Below are positions 18,535 through 28,018 of a stretch of 64,000 bases of DNA, in pieces. A program made the position numbers and the translations under genes. The DNA lies in the NCBI GenBank assembly GCA_030068145.1, contig JAPJBO010000305.1, positions 62,001 to 126,000 on the forward strand. The letters are read 5' to 3'. The number at the start of each line of letters is the position of its first letter. Position 1 is the stretch's first letter. The notes under the pieces were generated by a model. The model was given only the letters and a program-made list of their open reading frames with translations. It was not told the DNA's origin and made no database searches. This DNA comes from Diplonema papillatum. Taxonomy: Eukaryota > Euglenozoa > Diplonemea > Diplonemida > Diplonemidae.

Positions 18535-20872
18535 GAGACGATGCCAAACCCCCCCCCCCCCCCTTGCACTAATAAAATATTTTTTGACGTCACTCCATAC
18601 TGGCCCCGAACCCCCATCTGTGTGGCCCAAAACGGGTCCCAAACGGTTTTTGACGGGCTGAGTCGAGGTAAAGGGGACTCTGAAGGCCCACGAATGGGCC
18701 CAGGTGGGCCCAGGTGGGCCCCGGAGCGGGCTCTCAGTGCGAGGGGGTGTGCCCCCAAAATGGGGTCATTTTCAAAGCCTCGCCACTACTCAAGCTAGTC
18801 AAACACCTTCTGGCCTCCAGCGGGAAACCCAGACTACACAACGACAAGATCGGCTGTGTTCCGCTGTAGATAGCCACCAGCGGGTCCTCTTGAAGCCGAA
18901 GAGTGTTCTCAGGGGTCACAGATAGCCCTACTTGGCCACTCCGCCTGCAGCGCGTACCGTACCGTCTTGTGTACGACGAGAGCGACCTGCAGGATGAGGT
19001 GTCGTACACTACGTACCGGCGCATGCGGAATCCGAAGTTTCAGCATCTGTCCCGACGAACTGACGTGTGTGACATCTGCGATGCGGGGGAGACCGTCAAA
19101 TCTCAGATGCGGCGATACATTGACGCGAACCGCCAGCACCTGACCTCAGCGCATTGGTACAACGCCAACAACCCGATGTTCCTCACCGCTTGCCTGTATG
19201 AGAAGATGATCCCGGAACGGGTAAGAAAGTGCATGAGCGGCTTCTTGCACCAGCTCATGGAGGTCCAACACCACACGACCAGTGCAGAACGACAACGGAG
19301 CGCCTACAGAGCGCACTACACATCACCACCCGCCGGGACTGTGGTAGTCACTGTCGACTTCAAGCAGAAGGGAAGGCTGCCCATGTTGAAGCAGGAGCCC
19401 GGAAAGCTCTTTTACAGCCAGGGTGCCTTCTCACTGCTCGGTTTCGGCCTACACTGGACCGAAGATGTAGTTGTCAGGCGGCACCATGTGGATGTGCTTC
19501 TTCGCACGCATAATCAGGACTCCATGGTATTCGTGCGTGCTTACGAATTGGTCAAGAACCGCCTCCCGCAGGACCGCAAGGTCATCTTTTGGATGGACTC
19601 TGGTCGGCACTTCCGATCGGTGCTTTCTGTTAGTCGTCTCCTGCTAGATCCTGACACACAGTCCATCAACTTTTTTGTTGGAGGGCACGGAAAGAATGAC
19701 CGGGACCAGCACTTCGGAGCCATCAGCAGGAAACTGGAGATGGTGTCCAAGTCCACAGACATTCTGAACCTCGGGCAAGTTAAAAAAGCCATCGAACAGA
19801 TCCGAAACACAACGGCGCCCAAGCTTTGCCTTCGCAGCCAGGTTGCTGAATTTGAGGTGCTCGACATACCGAACCTCATGATGATTTCTTCTTTCGAGCG
19901 AGACCCCCTGACAGGTGCCTTATCGGTACACGAGCACTCTGGCGACAATGGCTTTCTGCTCAAAAAGCGAGTCCACGTCATAAAGTTCAAGTTTGTTGCC
20001 AAGGTTTCGGACAAACTGCCACTGGGCGAGTCAGATACTGACTGCTCAAGGTGTTCAGACGACATTGGCTCAAGTGCTTCCAGTGATGAACAGGAGACCG
20101 TGGCCGAGAAGATGCAGAAAAAGAGGACAAAGAAGAAAGAGATGTTTGCCAAGATGGCAGACCAGGAAATAAAAAACAGGGCCCGGGGAAAACATCCACC
20201 CAAGGAGAAGCCATCAGCAAAAGCCCAGGCCAAACCGCGTCCAAAGACATCCAAGTCCAGTGAACGGAGTTCAGATGCAGCCCCTCCAAGCAAGCGTCAG
20301 AAAAAGTGAAGTCGCCATCTCCACCTCTTGGTTCTTTTGCATTTTTCCACCTTATATTCTGCGTTTTCCTGGTAAGCACTGTGTTCTCAAAAGCGGGTGA
20401 AGCCGGATTCTAGGCAGGGCGCACTTGCACACCGCACATTCTAAGCGTGTGCCTGCCCACTGCTGGCGCTGCGCACATGGGGCTAACTGTGACCCCCGAG
20501 AGCATTCTTCGGCTTCAAGAGGACCCGCTGGTGGCTATCTACGGCGGAACACAGCCGATCTTGTCGTTTTGAAGTCTGGGTTTCCCGCTGGAGGCCAGAA
20601 AGTGTTTGACTAGCTTGAGTAGTGGCGAGGCCCGAAAATGACCCCATTTTGGGGACTCTCCCCCTCGCGCTCCAGGGGCCTACCTTCGCCTACCTGGGCC
20701 CACCTGGGCCTATTCGTGGGCCTTCGGAGACCCCTTTACCTCGACTCAGCCCGTCAAAAACCGTTTGGGACTCGTTTTGGGCCACACAGATGGGGGTTCG
20801 GGGCCAGTATGGGGTGATGTCAAAAAGGTTTTTATTAGTGCAAAGGGGGGGGGGGGGGTTTGGCATCGTCTC
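18535..20872 (+). mobile_element. DDE DNA transposon with ~395-bp terminal inverted repeats
   Basis: The left end GAGACGATGCCAAACCCCC and the right end GGGGGTTTGGCATCGTCTC are inverted copies. The homology continues inward for about 395 bp on each side (to about 18935 and about 20480), including AGTAGTGGCGAGGC and CAGCGGGAAACCCAGACT blocks. A single open frame for a transposase lies between. Flanking ATATAT on both sides is compatible with a short AT-rich target duplication. Inverted repeats this long with one uninterrupted gene suggest a recent insertion. Confidence 0.9.
18903..20309 (+). CDS. DDE-type transposase of the long-TIR element
   Basis: An uninterrupted frame of up to 468 codons; the first ATG is at 19023 (residue 41 of the open frame) and upstream residues lie in the inverted repeat. 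The product has a CDIC zinc-binding pair near the N-terminus, then TVVVTVDFKQKG (first catalytic Asp, DNA near 19350), VIFWMDSGRHFRS (second Asp, near 19590), and FFVGGHGKNDRDQHFG (near 19672-19718). This W-D-S-G-x-H-F-R...G-H-G-K-x-x-x-D-x-x-F-G pattern recurs in a group of algal, oomycete and protist transposases with an RNase H fold. The C-terminus is Lys-rich with probable nuclear localisation signals (KKRTKKKE and KRQKK at the end). No break is visible, so the enzyme may be functional. The superfamily name is uncertain. Confidence 0.75.
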   Translation: MFSGVTDSPTWPLRLQRVPYRLVYDESDLQDEVSYTTYRRMRNPKFQHLSRRTDVCDICDAGETVKSQMRRYIDANRQHLTSAHWYNANNPMFLTACLYEKMIPERVRKCMSGFLHQLMEVQHHTTSAERQRSAYRAHYTSPPAGTVVVTVDFKQKGRLPMLKQEPGKLFYSQGAFSLLGFGLHWTEDVVVRRHHVDVLLRTHNQDSMVFVRAYELVKNRLPQDRKVIFWMDSGRHFRSVLSVSRLLLDPDTQSINFFVGGHGKNDRDQHFGAISRKLEMVSKSTDILNLGQVKKAIEQIRNTTAPKLCLRSQVAEFEVLDIPNLMMISSFERDPLTGALSVHEHSGDNGFLLKKRVHVIKFKFVAKVSDKLPLGESDTDCSRCSDDIGSSASSDEQETVAEKMQKKRTKKKEMFAKMADQEIKNRARGKHPPKEKPSAKAQAKPRPKTSKSSERSSDAAPPSKRQKK

Positions 20873-20873
20873 A

Positions 20874-21940
20874 TATATAAATTCGTGTCCGGATCTTGTG
20901 TCAAGGACTCAAGGTGTACTCCAGTACACACATGAACTATGGGTGGGGCTCCGGGTCGGCGGAAGGTTGCGGAGGGTCGAGGGGGGTTGCGGAGGGTCGA
21001 GGAGGGTCGGCAGAGTACGCACGTTGAAGAGCTCCCGCGTGTGCTCATCGAACTGGCTCGGATCAAGCCTGATTCAGCCTCTCCGACCTTTACAGACTAT
21101 GCTGCGAAGTTCGTGGTAGCTCCACAGGCAAGGAAAGTTGTCGTCGCTGTATCCAGAGGCCGTGTGTTCTGCCTTTGTGAAGTGCCCTTGCCCGCCGTGC
21201 CCTCTTCCACCATCTTGGATAGACACGCCTCACGCTCGCACCACCCGAAACCGAAACGACCCATGACCCCAAGAGCTGTGCCTCCCGCTGTGCCCGAATA
21301 CACCCCGCTTTCTAATTTATGGATTTCTAATTTATGGATTCACTAAAAATCGCCTAAAATAAATTAATTCGTCCATAAATTACAAATCCATAATTTAGCT
21401 GACCACAAATTATAGGACCAAAGCAACAAGTCACTGGTCATGCTGTGGACAGGAAAGGGCTCGGCGAGAAGAACACACATCGACCGGTCAGTCCTATTGT
21501 CCAATCAGGGTTGAAGCCGTAAGTAAGCCCTGCCCACAGTCCATCGATCGCAAACTAGGACCAGTCAGAGGTACTTTTTAACAAGAACATCCTCCTCTAT
21601 CGGAAACAAGCATTTGCTTTTGTGTGACTGTTCAAAAAGTTTCCGCGCCTGCGGCGCAGGCATAATTTGCATCTGTCTCTGCGGTGGGTGGTCGGGGCAT
21701 AGCTAGTTCCCTGTCCCCAAAAAGGTCGAGTGCCTGTCCAAGAGCCTGGACAGGAAATAATAATTCTGGGCCCCTCCAAAAAATAAAGTAATTCGTCCAT
21801 AAATTGCATGGCCATAAAATAGAATTCCGCAAATTTTAGGGGCATAATTTGTCAGGGTGTACAAAGCCTTCAGGCCAAAAAACGTCCAGATGCGCAAAAC
21901 ACCCGTTTTCGGCCAAAATCACGTCTCTGTATTATGCACT
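20874..21940 (+). repeat. 1-kb direct repeat, right copy
   Basis: Counterpart of 17444-18489 after the transposon. It contains a 135-codon frame (20939-21346) with EELPRVLIELARIKPDSASP and KVVVAVSRGRVFCLCEVPLP segments that is frameshifted in the left copy. This is a likely captured gene piece of unknown origin. Confidence 0.9.
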
Positions 21941-22029
21941 TTAAAAAAGAGGGGGAAAAAAAAAAGACAGAAAATTTCTGGGAAATTTTTTTTCCAGATT
22001 TCTGTTTTGTCACTGTGTAGGCTGGAAAT

Positions 22030-22545
22030 CTTCTTTCGTGGGAAGGGAAACTGGTGGTGGAAAATTTTCTCACGACAGAAAACTGATGGAAATTTTCTCG
22101 TGGCGGAAACTACTGACGGAAATTTCTCTCGTGACGGAAACCGATGATGGAAATGTTCTCGTGAAAACTATTGGCGGAAATTTGTTTGGGAAACTGGTGG
22201 TGGAAATTTCTCTCGTGACAGAAAACTGGTGGAAGTTTTCTCGAGGCGAAAGCTACTGGCGGAAATTTCTCTCGTGGTGGAAACCTGGTGGAAATGTTCT
22301 CGTGGAAACTACTGGCGGATATTTCTTTGTGGAATTCAGTTGGTGGAAATTTTCTGATGGAAATTTTCTCATGGCAGAAACCACCGGCGGAAAATGTCCT
22401 TCACGGGAAGCTTGGCGGAAAACTTTTCTAACAGAAATTGTTGGTGGAAATGTTTTCTAACGGAACCCATCTGTGGAAATTTCTCGTGGCAGAAACCTGA
22501 TGATGAGTGGCGGAAATTTCTTTCATGGAAAACTGTTTTGCGATC
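22030..22545 (+). repeat. Diverged minisatellite, GGAAATTTCTCTCGTGGCGG type
   Basis: About fifteen imperfect units of 30-36 bp with the cores GGAAATTTCTC, CGTGGCGGAAAC and ACTGGTGG. The same satellite occurs in reverse orientation at about 56880-57340 inside the inverted-repeat element at 56455-57664. Confidence 0.85.
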
Positions 22546-22582
22546 TTCGTACTTAGCTGGCTGGCCAGAAAGGCGCCAAAAA

Positions 22583-22915
22583 ATTTCCGCGCCTGCGGCG
22601 CAGGTATTTTGGCTGAGTATCTTTTGTAATGGGGCTACCGCATTATTTGCTCATTCTGTTCACCGTGTTCCACCGTGGCAGGCAATGCAGGGGCGTTGTG
22701 CAGGACGAAAACGAAAACCTGCTGCAGCCGGTGAACAACCAACGTGTTTCCGTCCATCTGTTTAGCGGTAAGTGCGACCGTCAAAATTTCCGCGCCTGCG
22801 ACGCAGGTTTAATTGACATGTCAGCCAACCTAGTTGTGACGAGCCACCCTACTGCCCATCTGCTTTGATCCGTAAGTGCGACCGTTTAAAAGTTTCCGCG
22901 CCTGCGGCGCAGGGC
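22583..22915 (+). repeat. Cluster of three CGCGCCTGCGGCGCAGG hairpin motifs
   Basis: Copies near 22587, 22789 (one base changed) and 22895. The last two share a longer upstream motif, GTAAGTGCGACCGT. Other same-strand copies are near 18201, 21644 and 43989. CCTGCG-G-CGCAGG forms a tight hairpin. Confidence 0.85.
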
Positions 22916-23339
22916 TCCTTTAAGAAACACAAAACCGTCACAAAAAGAGTTGCTGGATCGGTGTTCCGGAGTTTAACGCTGGTTCAATCGTGCACCAGAG
23001 GCGGCACACGCACGCAGAAGCCAAAAGGTGCTCACCACCACAAAATATATCGCTGCGCGGGCAGGTCTCCCCCCACCCGAAGCGCAAGACAGCCCACTGT
23101 GCGGGTCGGGGCTACAGTAGGGTCACCGCTGAATGCCGTGCGATTCCCCAAAACCCCGGTTTAGAGCGTAGATTTTCGTCCCAAGGCATCCCTGCTGCCC
23201 AAGTGTTGGAAAAAAAAAAATTGACCTCACACCGGGGTTTTCGCTGTCACCGGGTTTTCCGCTCCAACCCCCAAACTTTTAAAGACCCCTGGCAAAAAAA
23301 CAAGAAACGAAAAAAAAAAAAAAAAAAAAGTTGCTTACT

Positions 23340-23577
23340 TTGCCAGCACGCGGCGACTGCTCAGCACGTCCTTCTCGAAGATGACCCGGTCCACAACGCA
23401 GCCTCGAGCGCTCTGGAGGCCTACCCGCAAGGACTGCCCAGCGTAAAAGACGTGATGGAGGATTTCGCTCTACGAAGGCCGCCGGCGCTGAAGTTCGTTG
23501 CTGAGCGTGTTAAATCGACATACGACGATCCGCTAGCCAACCGCTGGACCGCTGCCATCTTGAATTACCTGCGATGA
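23340..23577 (+). other. Open frame of uncertain status within the giant intron
   Basis: A frame following a poly-A run would encode about 75 residues including SVKDVMEDFALRRPPALKFV and ERVKSTYDDPLANRWT before a stop at 23575-23577. Composition is protein-like and GC rises locally, but there is no start codon nearby and no recognised domain. It is perhaps a decayed transposon gene or the tail of a retroposed gene. Confidence 0.3.
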
Positions 23578-24554
23578 GAGGGAGGGACAGGCGGAGGGAG
23601 GGATTTTTCTTTTCCTTTATATTATTTCCATTTGGTTTCGGCATCAAAAGGACCTTTTAAGACGCTAAGAGTGAGGGAAGACGCAACCCAATAAAATGAA
23701 AAGTATGAGAAAGAGGGAAAGAGAAATAAATAGCCGAAGGGCGCCCATCATCTTGGACCCAAACAAAGCTCAGGACGGGGAGACTCTGCCTGAAGGAATC
23801 AACCACCCCCGGGTGGGCTAGTCTGACACAAGTTGTCAACAGGAAAAAAAAAAAAAAAAAGACACCCCCCCATGTGTTGAACTACGGGGGAACTACGGGG
23901 AACTGGCCCACCGACCACACCAATTTGTAGTTGTATTGTTTCTCCCCCTCTAGCCTCCTTCGAAGTAAGCACAAGGCAGCCCCTCGAGTATTTTTTACAC
24001 AAGCACCACCGAGGAAGGAATTCCACCTTGCCCCTTCGGACCGACTGCCCCATGTCCAAATGCTGGACAATAGCTGCCAGGCAAAGGACCGGAGGGATCG
24101 CAAGTGCTGTAACTACCGAACCGACGCGAGGTCATGCGGGTCTACCCCTACACGACAAGACACACAAAGACAGCAGGTCAAAATCCTGAGTGAGAAAGCA
24201 ACACACGGTGGTGTAAGCGAAGAACAAATGAGATTGTGTTAGCATTGTATTTGTCCCTCTACCTCTACACTCTCTCCCTTCCATTCGGAGTCAAAGGAGC
24301 TACGTCGAGTATTTTGAAGTGCAGAATAACACGAAAGCCTCCATTTCCAATCTGACGCAGGCAGCCGCAAAGCCGAGCCGGAACGAGATGCAGGAAGAAA
24401 AATGGGCACGGCGCCCACAAGTCATCAATCAGCGAAAAAGAAGCTGTCTCTGATTGTGAGAAGCGGCGCTTTAAAGTGTGCCAAGGCAGCGGAAAACCTT
24501 CTCGCCGAGGCCACGCGCCCAGCCCAAACTGAAAGGAGAGAAACAAAATGTTCT

Positions 24555-24745
24555 TGAAAGTATGCTAATCCTGCAGGGAATAGTTGACTGAGTTTGTACT
24601 AACCACGCTTTGGGGAAGTCGGGAGAACCTACAGTGCCAAAAGCAGGACCGACCCCCCGTTCGTGAGAAAAAGCGAAGGATGAAAACACCTTCTTTTTTC
24701 CGTCTGTCTTTGTCAAGAGCTGCGACTCAACTATTCCCGCACCAA
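24555..24745 (+). repeat. Dispersed repeat abutting a 3' splice site, copy 1
   Basis: Shares AGTATGC-AATCC, GCAGGGAATAGTTGAC, TTCGTGAGAAAAAGCGAA and TGTCAAGRGCTGCGACTCA with 59880-60035. It ends about 8 bases before the acceptor of exon 2 of the EF-hand/coiled-coil gene. Confidence 0.8.
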
Positions 24746-24752
24746 CACACAG

Positions 24753-25247
24753 GTAATGGAACTCGACAACGCCTACTCGCGCCTGCGAGCTATCGAGCAG
24801 ATGCTGGAACAGCAAAGGGCCGTCGTGAACCGGCTGTCTTCGGAGGCCGACGAGATGAACGAAGCGCTCGCCCACGCGAAAGCGGCGATCCAAGCGGAGC
24901 GGCAGATGGCCGCAGACTCGGAGCGGGAGGCCGCGGGTCTGGAGCACGCCGCCAACGAAACCCGCCAAAACGCGGCCTCCATCGCGCAGTCGATAGCCGA
25001 CGCGGAGCAAGCCCTTCACCATGCGAAGATTGCCGTCGCGAAGGAGCAGCAGCGATGCGCGGAGCACGACGCGGCGCTGGCTCAAAGCCAGAATGCTGAA
25101 GCCTCCGGGATTCACTCGCTTTCGGTTGCCGCGCAGCAAGTGCAGGCCGCCCAGCTGAGGATCCACCACATCAAGGAAACCCGCGAGGACTACTTGGCTC
25201 GCCGCCGCCAAGAGCACGACGAAGAACTCGCCCTTCTCCACCAGGAG
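24753..25247 (+). CDS. EF-hand and coiled-coil protein, exon 2
   Basis: 165 codons (residues 201-365), phase 0 at both ends: CACACAG|GTAATG at the start and CAGGAG|GTATGC at the end. It is almost entirely helical coiled coil rich in Ala, Gln and Glu (for example RAIEQMLEQQRAVVNRL). Its composition and heptad pattern match exon 1 and differ sharply from the flanking repeat DNA, which supports joining them despite the distance. It lacks a start codon of its own with a leader-like context, since the GTA-ATG overlaps the acceptor. An independent gene beginning at the ATG at 24756 is the main alternative. Confidence 0.75.
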
Positions 25248-25633
25248 GTATGCTTTGCAACGTTTCTGGTCGCCGCCGCCAGTTTTTCTGCTGATGATCG
25301 CACGTGAAGTCTTACTACCGTGACCTCTTGCACCACACGTGGTTGAGAGATTGCCCAAAAAAAGTCTTGCACCACAGCAAATACGATACCCACGCTTACA
25401 TACTATACCTTAATGGAACCTTTACGACAATGGTCACCCGGAGACTTTAAGACCCCAGATTCCTAAGCGAACTTGCACTCTAAAAAGCCAAGCCGTGACT
25501 CGGGGCATTTTCGAACCCTGTTGTCGTGGGTGCGCTAGTGCTTTTCTCACGGGTTATCCGCTGTTGCAATGTGTGCAGTTGCCTGCCAATTTGTGTGCAC
25601 AGCTCCGGTCAAATGTTTCACCCCTCCGCGCAG

Positions 25634-26422
25634 ATCACGCTCCGGCGTCAGCGGGAGTCGCTGATGGAAAAGGAGCAAATGCTCCGGCAAAGCTTTTCGG
25701 AGTTCCATCGAGCACCGTCGCGGGTTCCTCGGCCGGCGAGTCCTCCCATGCCGCGCGTGGGGCGGCCTCAGCGCGACCCTGTCGACATGCTGGCCGCGAC
25801 GCCGGGCCTGCAGGGGTTGCCTTCTTCACGTGAAGGGACGCCTCGCAGGTACGAAAGGCACGCGTCGCCGCGCCACGCGCTTGTTCACGAAACATCGCCC
25901 CGGAATCGCCTCGACCACGTGTCCCCTCGGTTCGATGCGTTGCAACCCGTCCACCGGCCGCAATCTCCGCCGCTGCACCACAACGTGTCCCCCGGCAGTC
26001 GCTACACGCTCGCGGACCTCCAGTCCAAGCAGCGCGCCCCTCCGCCGCCGCCCCACCGGACACCTCCCCGCTACGACGCGGCCCAGCTCATTCACGTGTC
26101 CCCGCCGCACGCCGCGCTTGCGGACCCGAATTGGACCCACCCGTCCGCGTCGCCTCTGGTAGGCGGCTCGACATACCTCTCCGCCACTCAGCCGATCGCG
26201 ACACACAGAGACCGTTCCCCTCGGCGAGACTCACCCCCTCCCCGTACTCCTGGGCTGGCCCCGAATAGAGGGCTTTCGCCGGCTCTTTACGCGGCCCACC
26301 CACACGATGCTACGCCCCCGCACGTCGCCGGGCACCCGTACCAAGCAGATCACGTCCGCGGGCTGTATTCGTCGGAGCTCAGCGGGCTCGGCGATGCGAG
26401 GTTGCAGCGACGGTATCCCTAG
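25634..26422 (+). CDS. EF-hand and coiled-coil protein, exon 3 (C-terminus)
   Basis: 262 codons plus stop, entered in phase 0 after CCGCGCAG. The first 25 residues (ITLRRQRESLMEKEQML...) finish the coiled coil. The rest is a disordered Pro/Arg/Ser/His-rich tail with repeated SPRR/SPP-type motifs (RHASPRHAL, ETSPRNRL, HVSPRFDAL, HNVSPGSRY, VSPPHAAL), which are plausible proline-directed phosphorylation sites. The protein ends DARLQRRYP. Such tails are common in cytoskeleton-associated proteins, but no specific function can be assigned. Confidence 0.75.
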   Translation: MTLRRQRESLMEKEQMLRQSFSEFHRAPSRVPRPASPPMPRVGRPQRDPVDMLAATPGLQGLPSSREGTPRRYERHASPRHALVHETSPRNRLDHVSPRFDALQPVHRPQSPPLHHNVSPGSRYTLADLQSKQRAPPPPPHRTPPRYDAAQLIHVSPPHAALADPNWTHPSASPLVGGSTYLSATQPIATHRDRSPRRDSPPPRTPGLAPNRGLSPALYAAHPHDATPPHVAGHPYQADHVRGLYSSELSGLGDARLQRRYP

Positions 26423-27958
26423 CGGTACTAGTCGTCACGCGGGCAGACCGAGCCTCGTGTGTTAACCGAAACGAACCCACGATCGGCCCCCAGTGGTCCA
26501 TTAACAGGAGGCCGTTGCGAGGTGGGCGCTTGCTGCATGGCTGTGCTGTGCGGGTTCGGACGCGACGTGCCAACACCCACCACCTACACTAGTACCGTGT
26601 TGTGCTAGGTGTTAGTGGGCGTGCTCACTTCCGCCCGTTGCCATCCTTCCGAAAACACAAGAAAGCCAACCGGAGACTCAAAAATACCGGCTTCTTCACA
26701 CTCAAACCAGTTTAGAAAGCACAAGGCACAGCCTCTTCCGGTGACGAATGCTCTCCTCCCGTCACGTTGTCTTTCGGGAGGGTCGCACGCGCCTCTGAAC
26801 GTCGGCGATTCAAGGACGAACTTACGCATTCCGATGCCCGAATATTTGGGCTGATTACAACGATAAAGATGCTGTGCAACGATAAAGATGATGTGTCGTT
26901 TGGGAAGACGCGCTTAGAATCCCAACGCGAAGCGCGTCACCGATTCCGCATTACTTTCTTACACAAACGGAGTGACGTAGACGCTTCGTCAACGCAGGCG
27001 TAACCGACACTGGCCTCTTTCGAAACAGTCGATACGTCCTTCGTCGTTTATTTTTTCATGCCGGAAAACCGTCAGAAGCATTTGCAAAGCTAAGCGAGCA
27101 TGTTGGGCCAGTCGCTCAATCAAAGTTATGCTTTGAACCCGTGCACGTTTCACGTTCTTTTTGTCTATCCGTGTCGTCGAAACGTGCAACCCGCATTTAC
27201 CTTCTAGAGCACTTTCCCTTGTCCCAGTGTATCCGCGCATTTAGAACAAATAGTTGCTTCATGTTGCTCTCTTCTCTGCACACGTCCCTTGGCGCTGGTC
27301 AGCAGGTTAGTGTCGGTGCATCTCGTACACCTCAGCCTATGTGCTACTTCGGGCAGGTGGCACGTCTCTACGACTGTGTGCGTTGCTCTGCTGGCTCTTC
27401 GTCGACGAAAGTCATCCGGTGCCTGCGTAGTGCGACGTGGAGTAGTTGTCCGACAACACTTCCTGATGCACTAGAATCTATAACCGCAGAGACGGTTAGC
27501 GTGGCGGGTGTAATTGCTCGCCTCAAAGCTGCCACTGACGAGCTGCAGAGATCTGAAGTGGTGACACATTGACGATCCTGTCCAGGCCTGATGCAGTCGT
27601 CTCTTTTTGAAGGAAGGGTTGACCCTTGAAGCGCGGTTTACTATCCTGAAACGCTGCACTTTCTTCGTGTAGTAGGTGTCTTGTGAATGTGCAAAAACAG
27701 GGGAGATGAGTCGCGGGATCCTTCCAACTCTGACTCCGGCTGCACGCTGTGGATACCTGTCGCAAGTTCCCCGCTGAGCATGGGCCTATTGTACCCGTGA
27801 CTTATAGGAAACACAGTACAGAGCGGACCGGTGCGGTGTTGCGCACATAACCATTCCATGCACGTTCTTGCGCAGTCCAGCCTCAGCTGGAGTTAAAAGG
27901 CGGGCGGCACCCTCTTTTCGAGTGTGTCCCTCTAACTCTAGCTTCCGAGAACCACCGA
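26423..27958. other. Intergenic, no recognised gene
   Basis: Frames up to 143 codons (27141-27572) occur but lack motifs. CCGCAGAGACGGT appears at 27486 and again at 27981 next to the start of the following gene. Confidence 0.5.
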
Positions 27959-28018
27959 ATGTTTTTTTCAGTGAAGAGATCAGAACCCGCAGAGACGGTG
28001 GGGGTTGAGGCAAGGAAA

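Larger units (their letters stand above)
14028..24752 (+). other. Giant first intron (10.7 kb) filled with mobile elements
   Basis: Bounded by GTACCC at the donor and CACACAG at the acceptor, joining two coiled-coil exons in phase. Contents in order: a four-copy 206-bp tandem repeat, a poly-G run near 15040, hairpin repeats, a hAT remnant, a 1-kb direct repeat, a DDE transposon with long inverted ends, the second direct repeat, a GGAAATTT minisatellite, hairpin motifs, poly-A runs, and a dispersed repeat abutting the acceptor. No strong intermediate exon was recognised. Confidence 0.6.

Noticed and set aside
27141-27572. 143-codon frame before the KOW/WW gene
   Set aside because: Cys/Ser-rich composition unlike nearby exons and no recognisable domain; only a short helical end looks protein-like.
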